A stretch of DNA of 64,000 bases from an uncultured Pelagibacteraceae bacterium (GTDB lineage: Bacteria > Pseudomonadota > Alphaproteobacteria > Pelagibacterales > Pelagibacteraceae). Under the pieces are notes generated by a model that saw only the letters and a program-made list of their open reading frames with translations, ran no database searches and was not told the DNA's origin. Both the position numbers and the translations under genes were made by a program. How positions within the stretch are numbered: the first letter of the stretch is position 1; every line of letters begins with the position of its first letter. Shown here piece by piece: positions 1 to 9,627 of the stretch. The DNA lies in NCBI GenBank assembly GCA_902534735.1, contig CACARD010000001.1, forward strand, positions 155,001-219,000, written 5' to 3'.

Positions 1-819
1 TGTGTTTAATGCTTTCGCTGCGACACTGAAAATAAATTTCCAACGTCTAACACACATCGTTTACGGCATGGACTACGAGGGTATCTAATCCTCTTCGCTA
101 CCCATGCTTTCGTTCCTCAGTGTCAGTAATGATCCAGAAAGCTGCCTTCGCAATTGGTATTCTTTCTAATATCTACGAATTTCACCTCTACACTAGAAAT
201 TCTGCTTTCCTCTATCATACTCTAGCTAAAAAGTTTTGATGGCAGTTCCAGAGTTAAGCTCTGGGATTTCACCACCAACTTTTTTAACCACCTACGAACT
301 CTTTAAGCCCAGTAATTCCGAACTACGCTAGGTCCCTTCGTATTACCGCGGCTGCTGGCACGAAGTTAGCCGGACCTTCTTATTCGGGTACAGTCATTTT
401 CTTCCCCGACGAAAGAGCTTTACAACCCAAAGGCCTTCTTCACTCACGCGGCATCGCTGCATCAGAGTTTCCTCCATTGTGCAATATTCCCTACTGCTGC
501 CTCCCGTAGGAGTTTGGGCCGTGTCTCAGTCCCAATGTGGCTGATCATCCTCTCAGATCAGCTATTGATCAAAGTCTTGGTAGGCCATTACCCCACCAAC
601 AAACTAATCAAATGCAGGCTCATCCTTCGGCGCATAAAGCTTTCTCCGTAAAGACTTATGAGGTATTAGCACAAGTTTCCTCGTGTTATTCCTCACCAAA
701 GGGAAGATACCTACATGTTACTCACCCGTCTGCCACTAAGTATTGCTACTTCGTTCGACTTGCATGTATAAGGCGTGCCGCCAGCGTACGTTCTGAGCCA
801 TGATCAAACTCTCAAGTTT
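1..819 (-). rRNA. rrs: 16S ribosomal RNA, 5' part, truncated by the window edge
   Basis: Read on the minus strand, the conserved 5' AGAGTTTGATCATGGCTCAG motif (complement ending near 812), the 515-region GTGCCAGCAGCCGCGGTAATAC core (complement near 340-362) and the ATTAGATACCC segment (complement 79-89) appear in order. The mature 5' end is set near 819 by alignment with E. coli position 1; window base 1 corresponds to about E. coli 875, so roughly the last 40% of the gene lies outside. The complement of position 77 is C, that is, G in the primer-sense strand at the 806R degenerate site, the base for which that primer was revised to recover SAR11. No protein-coding gene is supported within this stretch. 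Confidence 0.98.
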
Positions 820-1089
820 AAAAACGGCGCACACTAGCTTCTAAATAAATACTAAGAATAATATTTATTTAATGTTGAAGTGTGTACGACAAATTTTGGT
901 AACCTTAACCGTCCACACTTCTCTTCTTAAAATATAAACTTATAAAATAGCTAATTGGTATTACCCAATAAATAACATTTTTAGTGTTGAGTGGAACGCT
1001 TATAAATAATAATATTAAGAAATCAAGATATTAGATAAAATTAAAATGATAAAAAAAGCTAGATAAATCAATACTTTTTGACGATTAAA
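820..1089 (-). promoter_or_regulatory. 16S rRNA leader and upstream region
   Basis: This gap lies between the 16S 5' end and the divergent M23 peptidase gene, so it must carry the rRNA promoter and the peptidase promoter. Visible structure: an AT-only stem (843-851 with 862-870), an 8-bp stem GAAGTGTG/CACACTTC (877-884 with 914-921), and a short ATTGG/CCAAT inverted repeat (954-958 with 965-969). These could be leader processing or antitermination elements. On the minus strand a weak TTGGGT/TTATAA pair 17 nt apart lies near 937-965, but no promoter is convincing by eye. Confidence 0.4.
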
Positions 1090-2388
1090 ATGAAGATAAT
1101 CAAAATAAACACTTATAAGGAGTATACAATTTTCTTTTGGTTGTTATTAATAGTTATTTTTGGGATATCTGTATCTAAAATACATTCTAAAATCCAAATT
1201 GAGAAGAATACTAAAATTAATTCCACTCTTGACAATATTTATCTTAAAAAAACATTTAAAGAAATTACAAAAAATTTAGAACCAAGATTTACTTACTTTG
1301 AATATCTTTCAAAATCAGGTGATAACTACCAAACAATTGTTAACAAATTAGATATAAGTAATGATGAAAAAAAAGACATATTATCATCAATTAAAGATCA
1401 AAAAAATTTAAAAGTTCTTAAAATAAATCAAAAATTTTTATTTAAAATCGATAATTTATCTGAAGTTAATGTAATAGAATTTAAAATAGAAACTGATAAA
1501 AAAAACGAAATTATATTTACTAGATCGAAAAAAAATAAAAAGTTCGCATCTAAAATAATAAAGAAAAACTTTAAAAAAAACCTTGTTTATAAAGAAACTG
1601 TCATTACAAAGTCCCTATATAGTAATGCCATTGACATTGGAATAAGTCCTAACATCATAATTGAATTTGCAAGGCTTTATGGATTTCAAATAGATTTTCA
1701 AAGAGATATTTGGAAAGATGATAGTTTCCAAATTATTTATGAAGAGTATACAAATGAAAATAAAGAAATAGTCGATACAGGAGAAATAATTTTTGCAAAT
1801 CTAAATTTACAAAATGAAGATTATCAACTTTATAAGCATGAATATGAAAAAGATAAAATTGATTATTTCGATGAAAGCGGAAAGAGCGTAAAAAAGACTT
1901 TGATGAAAACTCCAATAAATGGTGCTCGATTATCTTCATCATTTGGAAAAAGGAAGCATCCAATATTAGGTTACACAAAAATGCATACTGGAACAGACTT
2001 TGCAGCCCCTCAAGGTACACCAATTATGGCTTCGGGGGATGGTAAAGTTACAAAGGCTGGATGGTGTGGCGGAGGTGGAAATTGTGTAAAAATTAAACAT
2101 AACAGCACTTATCAAACTGTTTATGCACATATGTCTAAATTCGGTAGTGGAATAAAAAAAGGTGTCAGAGTTAAACAAGGACAAATAATTGGATATGTAG
2201 GTTCAACAGGTTTATCTACAGGACCACATTTACATTATGAAGTTATTGAAAATGGAAGAAAAATAAATTCCCAAAAACTTAAGCTTCCATCAGGAAAAAT
2301 ACTAAAGGGTAAAGCAAGAAAAAAGTTTGAGGTGGATAAAATCAAAATTGATGTTTTAAAATCGAATCTAATCGCTAAAATAAATTAA
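1090..2388 (+). CDS. M23-family murein endopeptidase, membrane-anchored
   Basis: A peptidoglycan hydrolase of the LytM/M23 zinc metallopeptidase family, expected to cut peptide cross-links in the periplasm or to act as an amidase activator. An N-terminal hydrophobic segment (about residues 12-30) anchors or exports it; the middle, Lys-rich half resembles the OapA/LysM-type N-terminal parts of such proteins. The C-terminal domain carries the zinc motifs: H299xxxD303 in MHTGTD and the HxH pair H380/H382 in GPHLHYE, so it looks catalytically intact. The frame can also open at TTG 1078; ATG 1090 was chosen because it directly precedes the basic/hydrophobic leader and is a stronger codon. No clear ribosome-binding site is seen for either. 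It stands alone, divergent from the rRNA operon, and its 3' end overlaps the DUF4167 gene by 4 nt. Confidence 0.9.
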   Translation: MKIIKINTYKEYTIFFWLLLIVIFGISVSKIHSKIQIEKNTKINSTLDNIYLKKTFKEITKNLEPRFTYFEYLSKSGDNYQTIVNKLDISNDEKKDILSSIKDQKNLKVLKINQKFLFKIDNLSEVNVIEFKIETDKKNEIIFTRSKKNKKFASKIIKKNFKKNLVYKETVITKSLYSNAIDIGISPNIIIEFARLYGFQIDFQRDIWKDDSFQIIYEEYTNENKEIVDTGEIIFANLNLQNEDYQLYKHEYEKDKIDYFDESGKSVKKTLMKTPINGARLSSSFGKRKHPILGYTKMHTGTDFAAPQGTPIMASGDGKVTKAGWCGGGGNCVKIKHNSTYQTVYAHMSKFGSGIKKGVRVKQGQIIGYVGSTGLSTGPHLHYEVIENGRKINSQKLKLPSGKILKGKARKKFEVDKIKIDVLKSNLIAKIN

Positions 2389-2783
2389 TCTGTATCTAGG
2401 TTTTCTAGGTTTGTGATATTATCTTTTTTATCATTAGTATCTTTTGGCGATTTTGTAAAATTTTGCTCTATAATATTATTTTTTTCTTCACTTGATTTGC
2501 TTACTTCTTGCAAACTTAAGATTCTTGCAAAATGGTCTGCATGTTGTAAATAATTTTCAGATAGTATTTTGTCTCCAGAAGATAATGCTTCTCTTGCTAG
2601 ATTATTATATTTATCAATTAATTTTCCAGCATTCTGATTATTTCTTCCTGGATTTCTGTGTCTAAACTCTGAATGATTATTAAAGTCATTTTGATTTTTA
2701 TGTCCATTTAAAGGTCTTTTTCTAAAGTTTCTATCACCATTAGACTTAAATCTGTTTTTTCTATTATTTCTATAATTATTCAT
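2385..2783 (-). CDS. DUF4167 domain protein
   Basis: A 132-residue basic protein with an Asn/Arg-rich N-terminal third (NNYRNNRKNRFKS and similar) followed by the conserved block around residues 50-92 (GKLIDKYNNLAREALSSGDK, then ENYLQHADHFARIL) that I recognise as the alphaproteobacterial DUF4167 domain. The C-terminus is acidic and probably disordered. Its biochemical role is not known; the basic, low-complexity N-terminus suggests RNA or ribosome contact, which is inference. It is last in prfA-prmC-DUF4167, an order common in Alphaproteobacteria, and its ATG overlaps the prmC stop by one base, so it is translationally coupled to a release-factor methylase. Confidence 0.85.
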   Translation of the reverse strand: MNNYRNNRKNRFKSNGDRNFRKRPLNGHKNQNDFNNHSEFRHRNPGRNNQNAGKLIDKYNNLAREALSSGDKILSENYLQHADHFARILSLQEVSKSSEEKNNIIEQNFTKSPKDTNDKKDNITNLENLDTD

Positions 2784-3628
2784 TAAACTATTTTTGTAGA
2801 TATTATTACTCTCGGTATTGAAGAGATGTCATTAATCACTTTATTTATATAAAAACCATTTTGTTTTAATATTTTTTTTATAATTTTGCATTGGTTCATA
2901 CCTATTTCAAAAATCAATTTTCCATTTATTTTAAGCAATCTGTTGCTTTTATTAATTAATTTTTTTATCTCTCTTAGACCATCAATTCCAGCTTCAAGTG
3001 CTATATGTGGCTCAAAAAATTTAACACTTTGATCTAACCTACTTAAATTAAATTTTTTAATGTATGGAGGATTAGAGATTATAAAATCATATTTATTATC
3101 ATGAATTTTGTCAATATCGATATTAATGAAATTAATATTATTTTTTAAATGATGCATTTTTGCATTAAATTTTGCAATTTTTAACGCTTTTTTACAAATA
3201 TCAATAGCTGTAGCTGAACAGCTTACCCTTTCTTTAAGTATTGAGATAATAATACATCCAGATCCAGTTCCAACGTCTAAAAAGCTTTTAGAAGAGTTAA
3301 TTTCTGTATTTTTTAAAACTTCCTCAACTATCAATTCAGTCTCTGGCCTTGGAATTAGGACATGATTGTTAACGTAAAAATTGTTTTTCCAGAATTCTTT
3401 CTTATTAGTAATATATGCAATTGGTTCCTTCTTTTCTCTCCTTGATAAAATTTTTTTAAATTCTTCAAAGTTGTTCTTATTAATATCTGAATTTAATTTA
3501 GTTAAAATTTGTTCTCTAGATGATTTTAATACAAAAGATAATAATAATTCACTATCTAAAATATGGGATTCTATCTTATTTTGTCTAAGTTTATAACTTC
3601 CAAATTTAATTACCTGCAAATAATTCAT
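2783..3628 (-). CDS. prmC: Peptide chain release factor N5-glutamine methyltransferase
   Basis: Transfers a methyl group from S-adenosylmethionine to the glutamine of the GGQ motif of release factors, improving termination. The protein has the usual small N-terminal helical domain (about 1-85) and a Rossmann methyltransferase domain with the SAM-binding motif DVGTGSG at 118-124 and the signature NPPY at 186-189, which binds the target glutamine. The 281-residue length is normal for PrmC/HemK. The ATG overlaps the prfA stop (ATGA), so enzyme and substrate are translated from one message. Confidence 0.96.
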   Translation of the reverse strand: MNYLQVIKFGSYKLRQNKIESHILDSELLLSFVLKSSREQILTKLNSDINKNNFEEFKKILSRREKKEPIAYITNKKEFWKNNFYVNNHVLIPRPETELIVEEVLKNTEINSSKSFLDVGTGSGCIIISILKERVSCSATAIDICKKALKIAKFNAKMHHLKNNINFINIDIDKIHDNKYDFIISNPPYIKKFNLSRLDQSVKFFEPHIALEAGIDGLREIKKLINKSNRLLKINGKLIFEIGMNQCKIIKKILKQNGFYINKVINDISSIPRVIISTKIV

Positions 3629-4701
3629 GAATTTATTTTTTCAAGTTCTTCCATCTGAGCCTTGAGACTTAAGTTTTCAACCATTTCATCAAATATCTCT
3701 CCTTCCATAAACTCTTCTAGTTTATGCAGAGTTAAATTAATCCTGTGATCAGTAACCCTTCCCTGTGGAAAGTTATAAGTTCTTATTCTTTCTGATCTAT
3801 CACCTGAACCTATTTTATTTTTTCTATCTTTAGACCTTTCCAAATCTATTTTTTGTCTCTCATAATCATAAATTCTAGATCTTAATATTTTCAAACCTTT
3901 CTCTTTATTTCGAATTTGTGACTTTTCGTCTTGTTGGCTTACAACTATTCCTGTTGGTATATGAGTAATTCTAACAGCAGAGTCTGTAGTATTAACACTT
4001 TGTCCGCCAGGACCACTACTCCTGAAAACATCAATTCTTAAATCTTTTTCATCTAATTTAATATCTAAATCTTCAGCTTCTGGTAATACTGCAACTGTTG
4101 CAGCTGAGGTGTGAACCCTTCCCTGTGTTTCGGTATCTGGTACTCTTTGAACTCTGTGAACACCGCTTTCATATTTAAGCGAAGAATAAATATTTTTTCC
4201 CTTTATTAGAGCAATAATTTCTTTTAATCCTCCAGCATCACTTTTAGAAATTGAAATTACTTCAATAATCCATTTTTTTTTTTGACTAACTTTTTCATAC
4301 ATTTTATATAAATCTGATGCAAATAAACTCGCCTCAAGGCCTCCCGTGCCCGCTCTAATCTCAATAATAGCATTTTTGCTATCCGCAATGTCCTTTGGAA
4401 GTAAAAATAGTTTAATTTTTTTTTCGTTAATTTTGTAATTATTTTTTAATTTTTCTAGCTCACTATTAGCAAATTCTTTCATTTCTGAATCTGAGCTTTT
4501 GTCATTTATTATATTATTTAAATCATCAGTATCATTTTTATAACTTAAATATTCTTTTGCTTGTTTTACGATATCATTTAAATCTGAGTACTCTTTAGAA
4601 ATCTCTGCGTATTTTTTTTTGTCTATTTCACCTGATGAGAGTTCACTCTCTAATTTACGATGTCTATCAATTAAGTTTTGGACTTTTTCTTGTGGAAGCA
4701 T
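3625..4701 (-). CDS. prfA: Peptide chain release factor 1
   Basis: RF1 recognises UAA and UAG and triggers peptide release. All hallmarks are present: GGQ at residues 232-234 within [11 protein letters not shown], and the stop-codon reading P-x-T tripeptide as PDT at 188-190 in [12 protein letters not shown], which marks RF1 rather than RF2 (SPF). The length of 358 is standard. The second position of the tripeptide is Asp where E. coli has Ala, a small variation. It heads the prfA-prmC-DUF4167 set and lies 11 nt downstream of the ispG end, so may be read from the lysC-ispG transcript. Confidence 0.97.
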   Translation of the reverse strand: MLPQEKVQNLIDRHRKLESELSSGEIDKKKYAEISKEYSDLNDIVKQAKEYLSYKNDTDDLNNIINDKSSDSEMKEFANSELEKLKNNYKINEKKIKLFLLPKDIADSKNAIIEIRAGTGGLEASLFASDLYKMYEKVSQKKKWIIEVISISKSDAGGLKEIIALIKGKNIYSSLKYESGVHRVQRVPDTETQGRVHTSAATVAVLPEAEDLDIKLDEKDLRIDVFRSSGPGGQSVNTTDSAVRITHIPTGIVVSQQDEKSQIRNKEKGLKILRSRIYDYERQKIDLERSKDRKNKIGSGDRSERIRTYNFPQGRVTDHRINLTLHKLEEFMEGEIFDEMVENLSLKAQMEELEKINS

Positions 4702-4712
4702 TTATTTATTAC

Positions 4713-5807
4713 TTATAAATTGGAGGCTTTTTCTTCTACTAAAGAAACAATTCTATTAATCATGTCTTTAGTCATTACTTTTTCTGTTTCTAAACCATTT
4801 AAATACAACATGTGATTATCTTTTCCACCACCTGTTATTCCTATTTCTGTTTGTTTTGCCTCTCCTGGGCCATTAACAACGCAACCAATGATGGATAGTG
4901 TTATTGGTTTTTTTATATGAGATAATCTGCTTTCTAATTCTTTCACAGTTTTAATAACCTCAAAAGCCTGTCTAGCACAGGATGGGCAAGAAATAATTTT
5001 TACACCTCTATTTCTTAAATTTAGAGATTTTAAAATTTCATTACCAACTTTAATTTCTTCAACAGGATCATCAGAAAGCGATACTCTTACAGTATCTCCA
5101 ATTCCATCTAACAATAAACTACCAAATCCTATTGAAGTTTTAATACTGCCTGGTAAATAGCTACCAGCTTCTGTTATTCCAAGGTGAAGAGGATAATCTG
5201 TTTTTTTAGATAATAACCTATATGCTGCTATAGACAGAAAGACATCCGAAGATTTAACACTAATTTTAAAATTTGAAAAATCCATGTCCTCAATTATTTT
5301 TATATTTCTCAAAGCACTGTCTACTAAAGCCTCAGGACAAGGTTCCTTATACTTTTCTAGGATGTCTTTTTCAAGTGATCCTGCATTTACACCAATTCTA
5401 ATCGAACAGTTGTTATTTTTTGCGGCGGAAACAACTTCTGCAACTCTTTTTATATCTCCTATATTTCCAGGATTTATTCTAAGACAATCCGCACCATTCT
5501 CTGCAGCTTCAATTGCTCTCTTATAGTGAAAATGGATATCTGCTACTAGAGGAACATCCACATGTTTGATTATTGTTTTTAAAGCTTCTGTCGACTTACT
5601 ATCAGGGCACGAAACTCTGACAATATCTGCGCCGGCTTCAGTAACTTTATGAATTTGTTCTATTGTAGATTTATGGTCAGTTGTCAATGTATTGGTCATT
5701 GTCTGAACAGTGATTGGATTATTTCCACCAACCTTAATTTTACCAACACTTATCTCTTTGGTCTTCTTTCTATTAATTTTTCTAAATGGTCTAATTTCAG
5801 ATGTCAT
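4713..5807 (-). CDS. ispG: 4-hydroxy-3-methylbut-2-en-1-yl diphosphate synthase
   Basis: Penultimate enzyme of the MEP isoprenoid pathway; it reductively opens methylerythritol cyclodiphosphate using a [4Fe-4S] cluster. The cluster ligands are visible as Cys274, Cys277 and Cys309, with Glu316 as the likely fourth ligand in [12 protein letters not shown]. The N-terminal TIM-barrel part contains the family signature [11 protein letters not shown]. The length of 364 fits the short bacterial form. The ATG overlaps the lysC stop (ATGA), so the two are coupled. Together with ubiG across the divergent gap this places isoprenoid and quinone synthesis side by side. Confidence 0.97.
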   Translation of the reverse strand: MTSEIRPFRKINRKKTKEISVGKIKVGGNNPITVQTMTNTLTTDHKSTIEQIHKVTEAGADIVRVSCPDSKSTEALKTIIKHVDVPLVADIHFHYKRAIEAAENGADCLRINPGNIGDIKRVAEVVSAAKNNNCSIRIGVNAGSLEKDILEKYKEPCPEALVDSALRNIKIIEDMDFSNFKISVKSSDVFLSIAAYRLLSKKTDYPLHLGITEAGSYLPGSIKTSIGFGSLLLDGIGDTVRVSLSDDPVEEIKVGNEILKSLNLRNRGVKIISCPSCARQAFEVIKTVKELESRLSHIKKPITLSIIGCVVNGPGEAKQTEIGITGGGKDNHMLYLNGLETEKVMTKDMINRIVSLVEEKASNL

Positions 5808-7015
5808 TTGTCTAACTTAAATTCTTTATGCAAACATTTTACAGCTTTTAAGACATTTGTGCTTTTTATTAAAACTGATATTTTAATTTCTGAAGTTGAA
5901 ATAACTTGTATATTTATATTTTTTTTTGCAAGTGCTTGAAACATTCTAAATGTAACGCCTGGAGTAGTAATCATTCCAACGCCTATTATTGATACTTTCG
6001 ATACATTTTTATCAAAAATTAATTTTTTAAAAACAATATTTTTATTTTTGTTTATAATTTTCTTTGTTTTATTCAAATCATTTGACTTTATTGTAAATGT
6101 AAGATCAGTTTGCTTTCCATCAGCAGATATATTTTGAACTACCATATCTACGTTTATCGAATTTTGTGAAAGTGGTTTAAATATCGATGCTGCTATGCCT
6201 GGTCTATCTTTAACTCCTAATAAAGTTACTTTTGCATCATTATCTGTGAAAGAAATTCCTGTGATAATTTTATTATTAATAATATTTTTTCTTTTTGTAA
6301 TTAATGTGCCAGATTTGTTTATAAATGACGATTTTACCTCAATATTTATCCTATTTAATCTTGCATCTTGTATAGAATCTGGTTGCATTACTTTTGATCC
6401 TAATGAGGCCATTTCTAACATTTCTTCATAAGATATATTTTTAATTTTTTTTGCAGAATTAAGTTTATTTGGATCTGTTGTATATACTCCCTCAACATCT
6501 GTGTAAATGACACATCGATCAGCTTTAAAAAACTTTGCAACCATAATTGCACTTGAATCTGAACCACCCCTGCCAATAGTTGTAATATTTGAATTTTTAT
6601 CCACACCCTGAAATCCAGCAATAATAGGGATTCCTCCAGATTTTAAAAATTTTAAAATTTTAGTTTTATTTATATGTTTGATTCTTGAATATTTGTGTTT
6701 ACCCTCTGTCACAATTGGTATTTGCCAAGCCATCCAAGATCTAGAATTTAAACCATTTGCTGCTAGATGGCCTGCTAATAACGAACACGAAATCTGCTCA
6801 CCAGCAGAAACTAGAGTATCATATTCATTATCAGGAAAATTTTCACTGATTTTTTTTGACATATTGATCAACTTATTGGTAGTGCCGCTCATTGCAGATG
6901 ACAAAACTATTACCCTATATTTTTTTGAGTAAGATTTAATTATTTTTGATACTTTTTTAATTCTTTGAATTGACCCAACTGAAGTACCGCCAAATTTTAA
7001 TACAATAATTTTCAT
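5804..7015 (-). CDS. lysC: Aspartate kinase
   Basis: Phosphorylates aspartate, the first committed step toward lysine, diaminopimelate, threonine and methionine. The kinase domain begins with KFGGTSVG (residues 7-14) and includes GRGGSDSSA, which contacts ATP and aspartate; two C-terminal ACT domains (about 265-403) predict feedback control by lysine and/or threonine. At 403 residues it is the monofunctional class with tandem ACT domains. It is the first gene of lysC-ispG and divergent from ubiG with a 66-nt shared promoter region. The DAP genes dapD and dapE occur elsewhere in the window. Confidence 0.96.
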   Translation of the reverse strand: MKIIVLKFGGTSVGSIQRIKKVSKIIKSYSKKYRVIVLSSAMSGTTNKLINMSKKISENFPDNEYDTLVSAGEQISCSLLAGHLAANGLNSRSWMAWQIPIVTEGKHKYSRIKHINKTKILKFLKSGGIPIIAGFQGVDKNSNITTIGRGGSDSSAIMVAKFFKADRCVIYTDVEGVYTTDPNKLNSAKKIKNISYEEMLEMASLGSKVMQPDSIQDARLNRINIEVKSSFINKSGTLITKRKNIINNKIITGISFTDNDAKVTLLGVKDRPGIAASIFKPLSQNSINVDMVVQNISADGKQTDLTFTIKSNDLNKTKKIINKNKNIVFKKLIFDKNVSKVSIIGVGMITTPGVTFRMFQALAKKNINIQVISTSEIKISVLIKSTNVLKAVKCLHKEFKLDK

Positions 7016-7081
7016 TGGTAGTTTTATTTACAAGCCTTATAATATTGATAAAATACATCTTATTTACAATGTCAATAAAGA

Positions 7082-7810
7082 ATGAGCAATAATACTATAA
7101 ACAAAGAAGAAGTAGAAAAATTTAGCAAAATTGCTGAAGAATGGTGGAATCCTAATGGAAAATTTAAACCACTTCACAAATTTAATCCAATAAGAATAGA
7201 GTACATAAAAAACAATATTATTAAAGATTTTAACATTTCATCAAATCATAAACCATTAAAAGGAATAAGTATTCTTGATATTGGATGTGGAGGAGGTTTA
7301 TTATCGGAGCCTTTAGCAAGACTTGGAGCAAAAGTTGTAGGTATCGATGCGTCCAAAAAAAATATTGATATTGCAAAACATCATTTAAAAAAAAGCAATT
7401 TAAACATTGAATATCATGATAAGTCTCCAGAGAATTTCAATTATGAAAAAAAATTTGATGTAATTCTTAATATGGAAATAGTTGAACATGTCGAAGATAT
7501 TCCAAAATTTATTAATCAAAGTACAAAATTTTTAAAAAACAATGGTTTAATGTTCATTGCCACTTTGAACCAAACATTAAAATCTTATGTATTTGCAATA
7601 ATAGGTGCTGAATATATTTTAAGATGGCTTCCAATTGGAACACATAATTGGAATAAATTCGTAAAACCTGAAAATCTAGAAAATATCTGCAATAAAAATT
7701 CACTTGTATTAAAAAGTATTGATGGAGTTAAATTTAATCCATTTTTAAATAAGTGGAAACTTTCAAATGACAAATCTGTAAATTATATAACAAAGTACAA
7801 AAAGAGTTAA
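7082..7810 (+). CDS. ubiG: Ubiquinone biosynthesis O-methyltransferase
   Basis: SAM-dependent enzyme doing both O-methylations in ubiquinone synthesis. The N-terminus carries the UbiG signature (EVEKFSKIAEEWWNPNGKFKPLHKFNPIR), followed by the SAM-binding DIGCGGG at residues 66-72 and the family segment near 165-200 (YILRWLPIGTHNWNKFVKPEN). The length of 242 is typical. It is a single gene, divergent from lysC and overlapping the 3' end of the DUF1178 gene by 4 nt. Confidence 0.96.
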   Translation: MSNNTINKEEVEKFSKIAEEWWNPNGKFKPLHKFNPIRIEYIKNNIIKDFNISSNHKPLKGISILDIGCGGGLLSEPLARLGAKVVGIDASKKNIDIAKHHLKKSNLNIEYHDKSPENFNYEKKFDVILNMEIVEHVEDIPKFINQSTKFLKNNGLMFIATLNQTLKSYVFAIIGAEYILRWLPIGTHNWNKFVKPENLENICNKNSLVLKSIDGVKFNPFLNKWKLSNDKSVNYITKYKKS

Positions 7811-8229
7811 TTTTCTTTACCTTCAATCCATGGAATGGTTGATGTCTCTATACCTTCTTCTTTTAGTTCCTTAATATCTTCAATTGATGCTTTGCCAAAA
7901 ATATTTTTTTTATTCTTTTTTTTGCTGTAATGAATAGATCTAGCCTCATAAGCAAAATTTTCTCCAACATATTCAAAGTTTTCTTTTACAAATTTTTGAT
8001 ATTCTCTTAATTTTTTTTTAACATTTTTATAATTTTTGTAAGCTTTATCTTGTTTGAAGTTAGAATTAGCTAAATTTGGCTTCATCAAAGACTTTTCAAT
8101 TTTTTGAGAATTACACTGCTGACAACTAAGAAGCTTTAGTTTTTTTAATTTATCAAATTCTTTTGAGCTAGCAAACCAACTTTCAAACTCAAGACTGCAA
8201 TTTTTACAATTTAATAAATATTTAATCAT
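7807..8229 (-). CDS. DUF1178 family protein
   Basis: A 140-residue soluble protein beginning MIKYLLNCKNCSLEFESWF, with two CxxC pairs (C8/C11 and C36/C39) that probably bind one zinc ion as a zinc ribbon. This N-terminus is diagnostic for DUF1178, found widely in Alpha- and Betaproteobacteria; the function is unknown. The C-terminus (IEDIKELKEEGIETSTIPWI) matches the conserved tail of the family. It follows argJ on the same strand after 37 nt. Confidence 0.88.
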   Translation of the reverse strand: MIKYLLNCKNCSLEFESWFASSKEFDKLKKLKLLSCQQCNSQKIEKSLMKPNLANSNFKQDKAYKNYKNVKKKLREYQKFVKENFEYVGENFAYEARSIHYSKKKNKKNIFGKASIEDIKELKEEGIETSTIPWIEGKEN

Positions 8230-8266
8230 TGAAATGACTTAATTACATTTTGTAGGATTTCAATAC

Positions 8267-9568
8267 CTAAGATCTGTAATCAGAATTAATTTCAATATAT
8301 TCCTTAGATAAATCCATAGTATACGCTGTAAATTTTTTACTTCCAATAGATAGATCAATTGTTATTTCTATATTCTCATTTTTCATATAATCACTAAGGA
8401 TATTTTCGTTATAATTTTTATCTAATTTTCCATCTTTAAGGATCATATTAGATCCCATCAATATAGATAATTTTTCTTGTTTAACAGTCACGCCACTTTT
8501 TCCGATTGCCATCGCAATTCTACCCCAATTAGGATCTTCTCCAAATATTGCTGTTTTAACTAATGGTGAGTTAGCTATTGAGAAACAAATATTTTTTGCA
8601 TCATTTTCAGTTTTACTATTAATGCATTTAATGGTAACAAATTTTGTTGCTCCCTCTCCATCACTCGCAACTCTTTTTGCTAAGTTTAACATGACCTGAT
8701 GAACGCTACTAATGAATTGCTTTAATTTTGGATCTTTAAAACTTTTTATCTCTTTGTTGTTTGCTTTGCCTGTTGAAAATATTGAAACCATGTCATTTGT
8801 ACTAGTATCCCCATCGCATGTTATAGCATTAAAAGTAGTTTTAATATTTAGATTAAGTATCTGTTTCAAAATTGATGAAGAAATATTGGCATCAGTAAAA
8901 ATAAATCCTAAAGTTGTTGCCATATTTGGAAAGATCATTCCTGATCCTTTTGCAACTCCATATATTTTTACATCGGAACCAGCTATCTTACATTCTGCCA
9001 TTGATAATTTTGGTTTAGTGTCTGTTGTCATAATCCCAAGAGCTGCTTTGATCCAAATTAATTTATTTTGATTGTATTTTATTTTATCAACTAAGTTTTT
9101 AGTGTTACTTAAAATTTCATTTTCAGGAAATTTTTCCCCTATGGTGCCTGTGCAAGCAAATAGTAATTGGTTTGGTTTAATTTCTCTTGGCTTTTCCTCA
9201 TCTTCTATTTGTTTTGATGTTAATAATTTTGACAAATTTAAGGAAATTTTTTTAAGAGAGTTATAGCCATCATTTCCTGTTAAGGCATTTGCGTTTCTTG
9301 TATTGATTAAAATGCCATAAATTTTTTTATCTTTTATTTTTTTATTCCATTTTATATTTTCAGATACTAAACTAGATTTTGTATATACATTTGCATAACT
9401 TGCTCCATCCCTAAAATAAAATAAAACTAAGTCGTCTCTTTTTTTGTTATAAAGACCACAGCTAATTGTTGAGATAGATAATCCATCAATATGTTCAAGA
9501 TCTTGAAAATGTCCTATTTTAGAGTCCTTGTATTTCTTATCAAAAAAGTTGTTTATACCAAAATCCAT
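8267..9568 (-). CDS. argJ: Bifunctional glutamate N-acetyltransferase / amino-acid acetyltransferase
   Basis: Recycles acetyl groups in arginine synthesis by moving acetyl from N-acetylornithine to glutamate, and may also make N-acetylglutamate from acetyl-CoA. The self-cleavage site is seen as A217/T218 in PNMATTLGF, which divides the precursor into alpha and beta chains with Thr as the nucleophile; CDGDTSTNDM is the other family signature. The length of 433 is a little above the usual 400-410. Since argB, argD and argF also lie in this window but not adjacent, the arginine pathway is scattered. Confidence 0.96.
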   Translation of the reverse strand: MDFGINNFFDKKYKDSKIGHFQDLEHIDGLSISTISCGLYNKKRDDLVLFYFRDGASYANVYTKSSLVSENIKWNKKIKDKKIYGILINTRNANALTGNDGYNSLKKISLNLSKLLTSKQIEDEEKPREIKPNQLLFACTGTIGEKFPENEILSNTKNLVDKIKYNQNKLIWIKAALGIMTTDTKPKLSMAECKIAGSDVKIYGVAKGSGMIFPNMATTLGFIFTDANISSSILKQILNLNIKTTFNAITCDGDTSTNDMVSIFSTGKANNKEIKSFKDPKLKQFISSVHQVMLNLAKRVASDGEGATKFVTIKCINSKTENDAKNICFSIANSPLVKTAIFGEDPNWGRIAMAIGKSGVTVKQEKLSILMGSNMILKDGKLDKNYNENILSDYMKNENIEITIDLSIGSKKFTAYTMDLSKEYIEINSDYRS

Positions 9569-9627
9569 GCTATTTAATTTTTTAAATAAATAACTATATA
9601 ATTTATAACTATTAAAACATCAAAAAT

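Noticed and set aside
537-803. An 88-codon plus-strand frame inside the 16S gene
   Set aside because: It is antisense to conserved 16S sequence; rRNA is the clear explanation.
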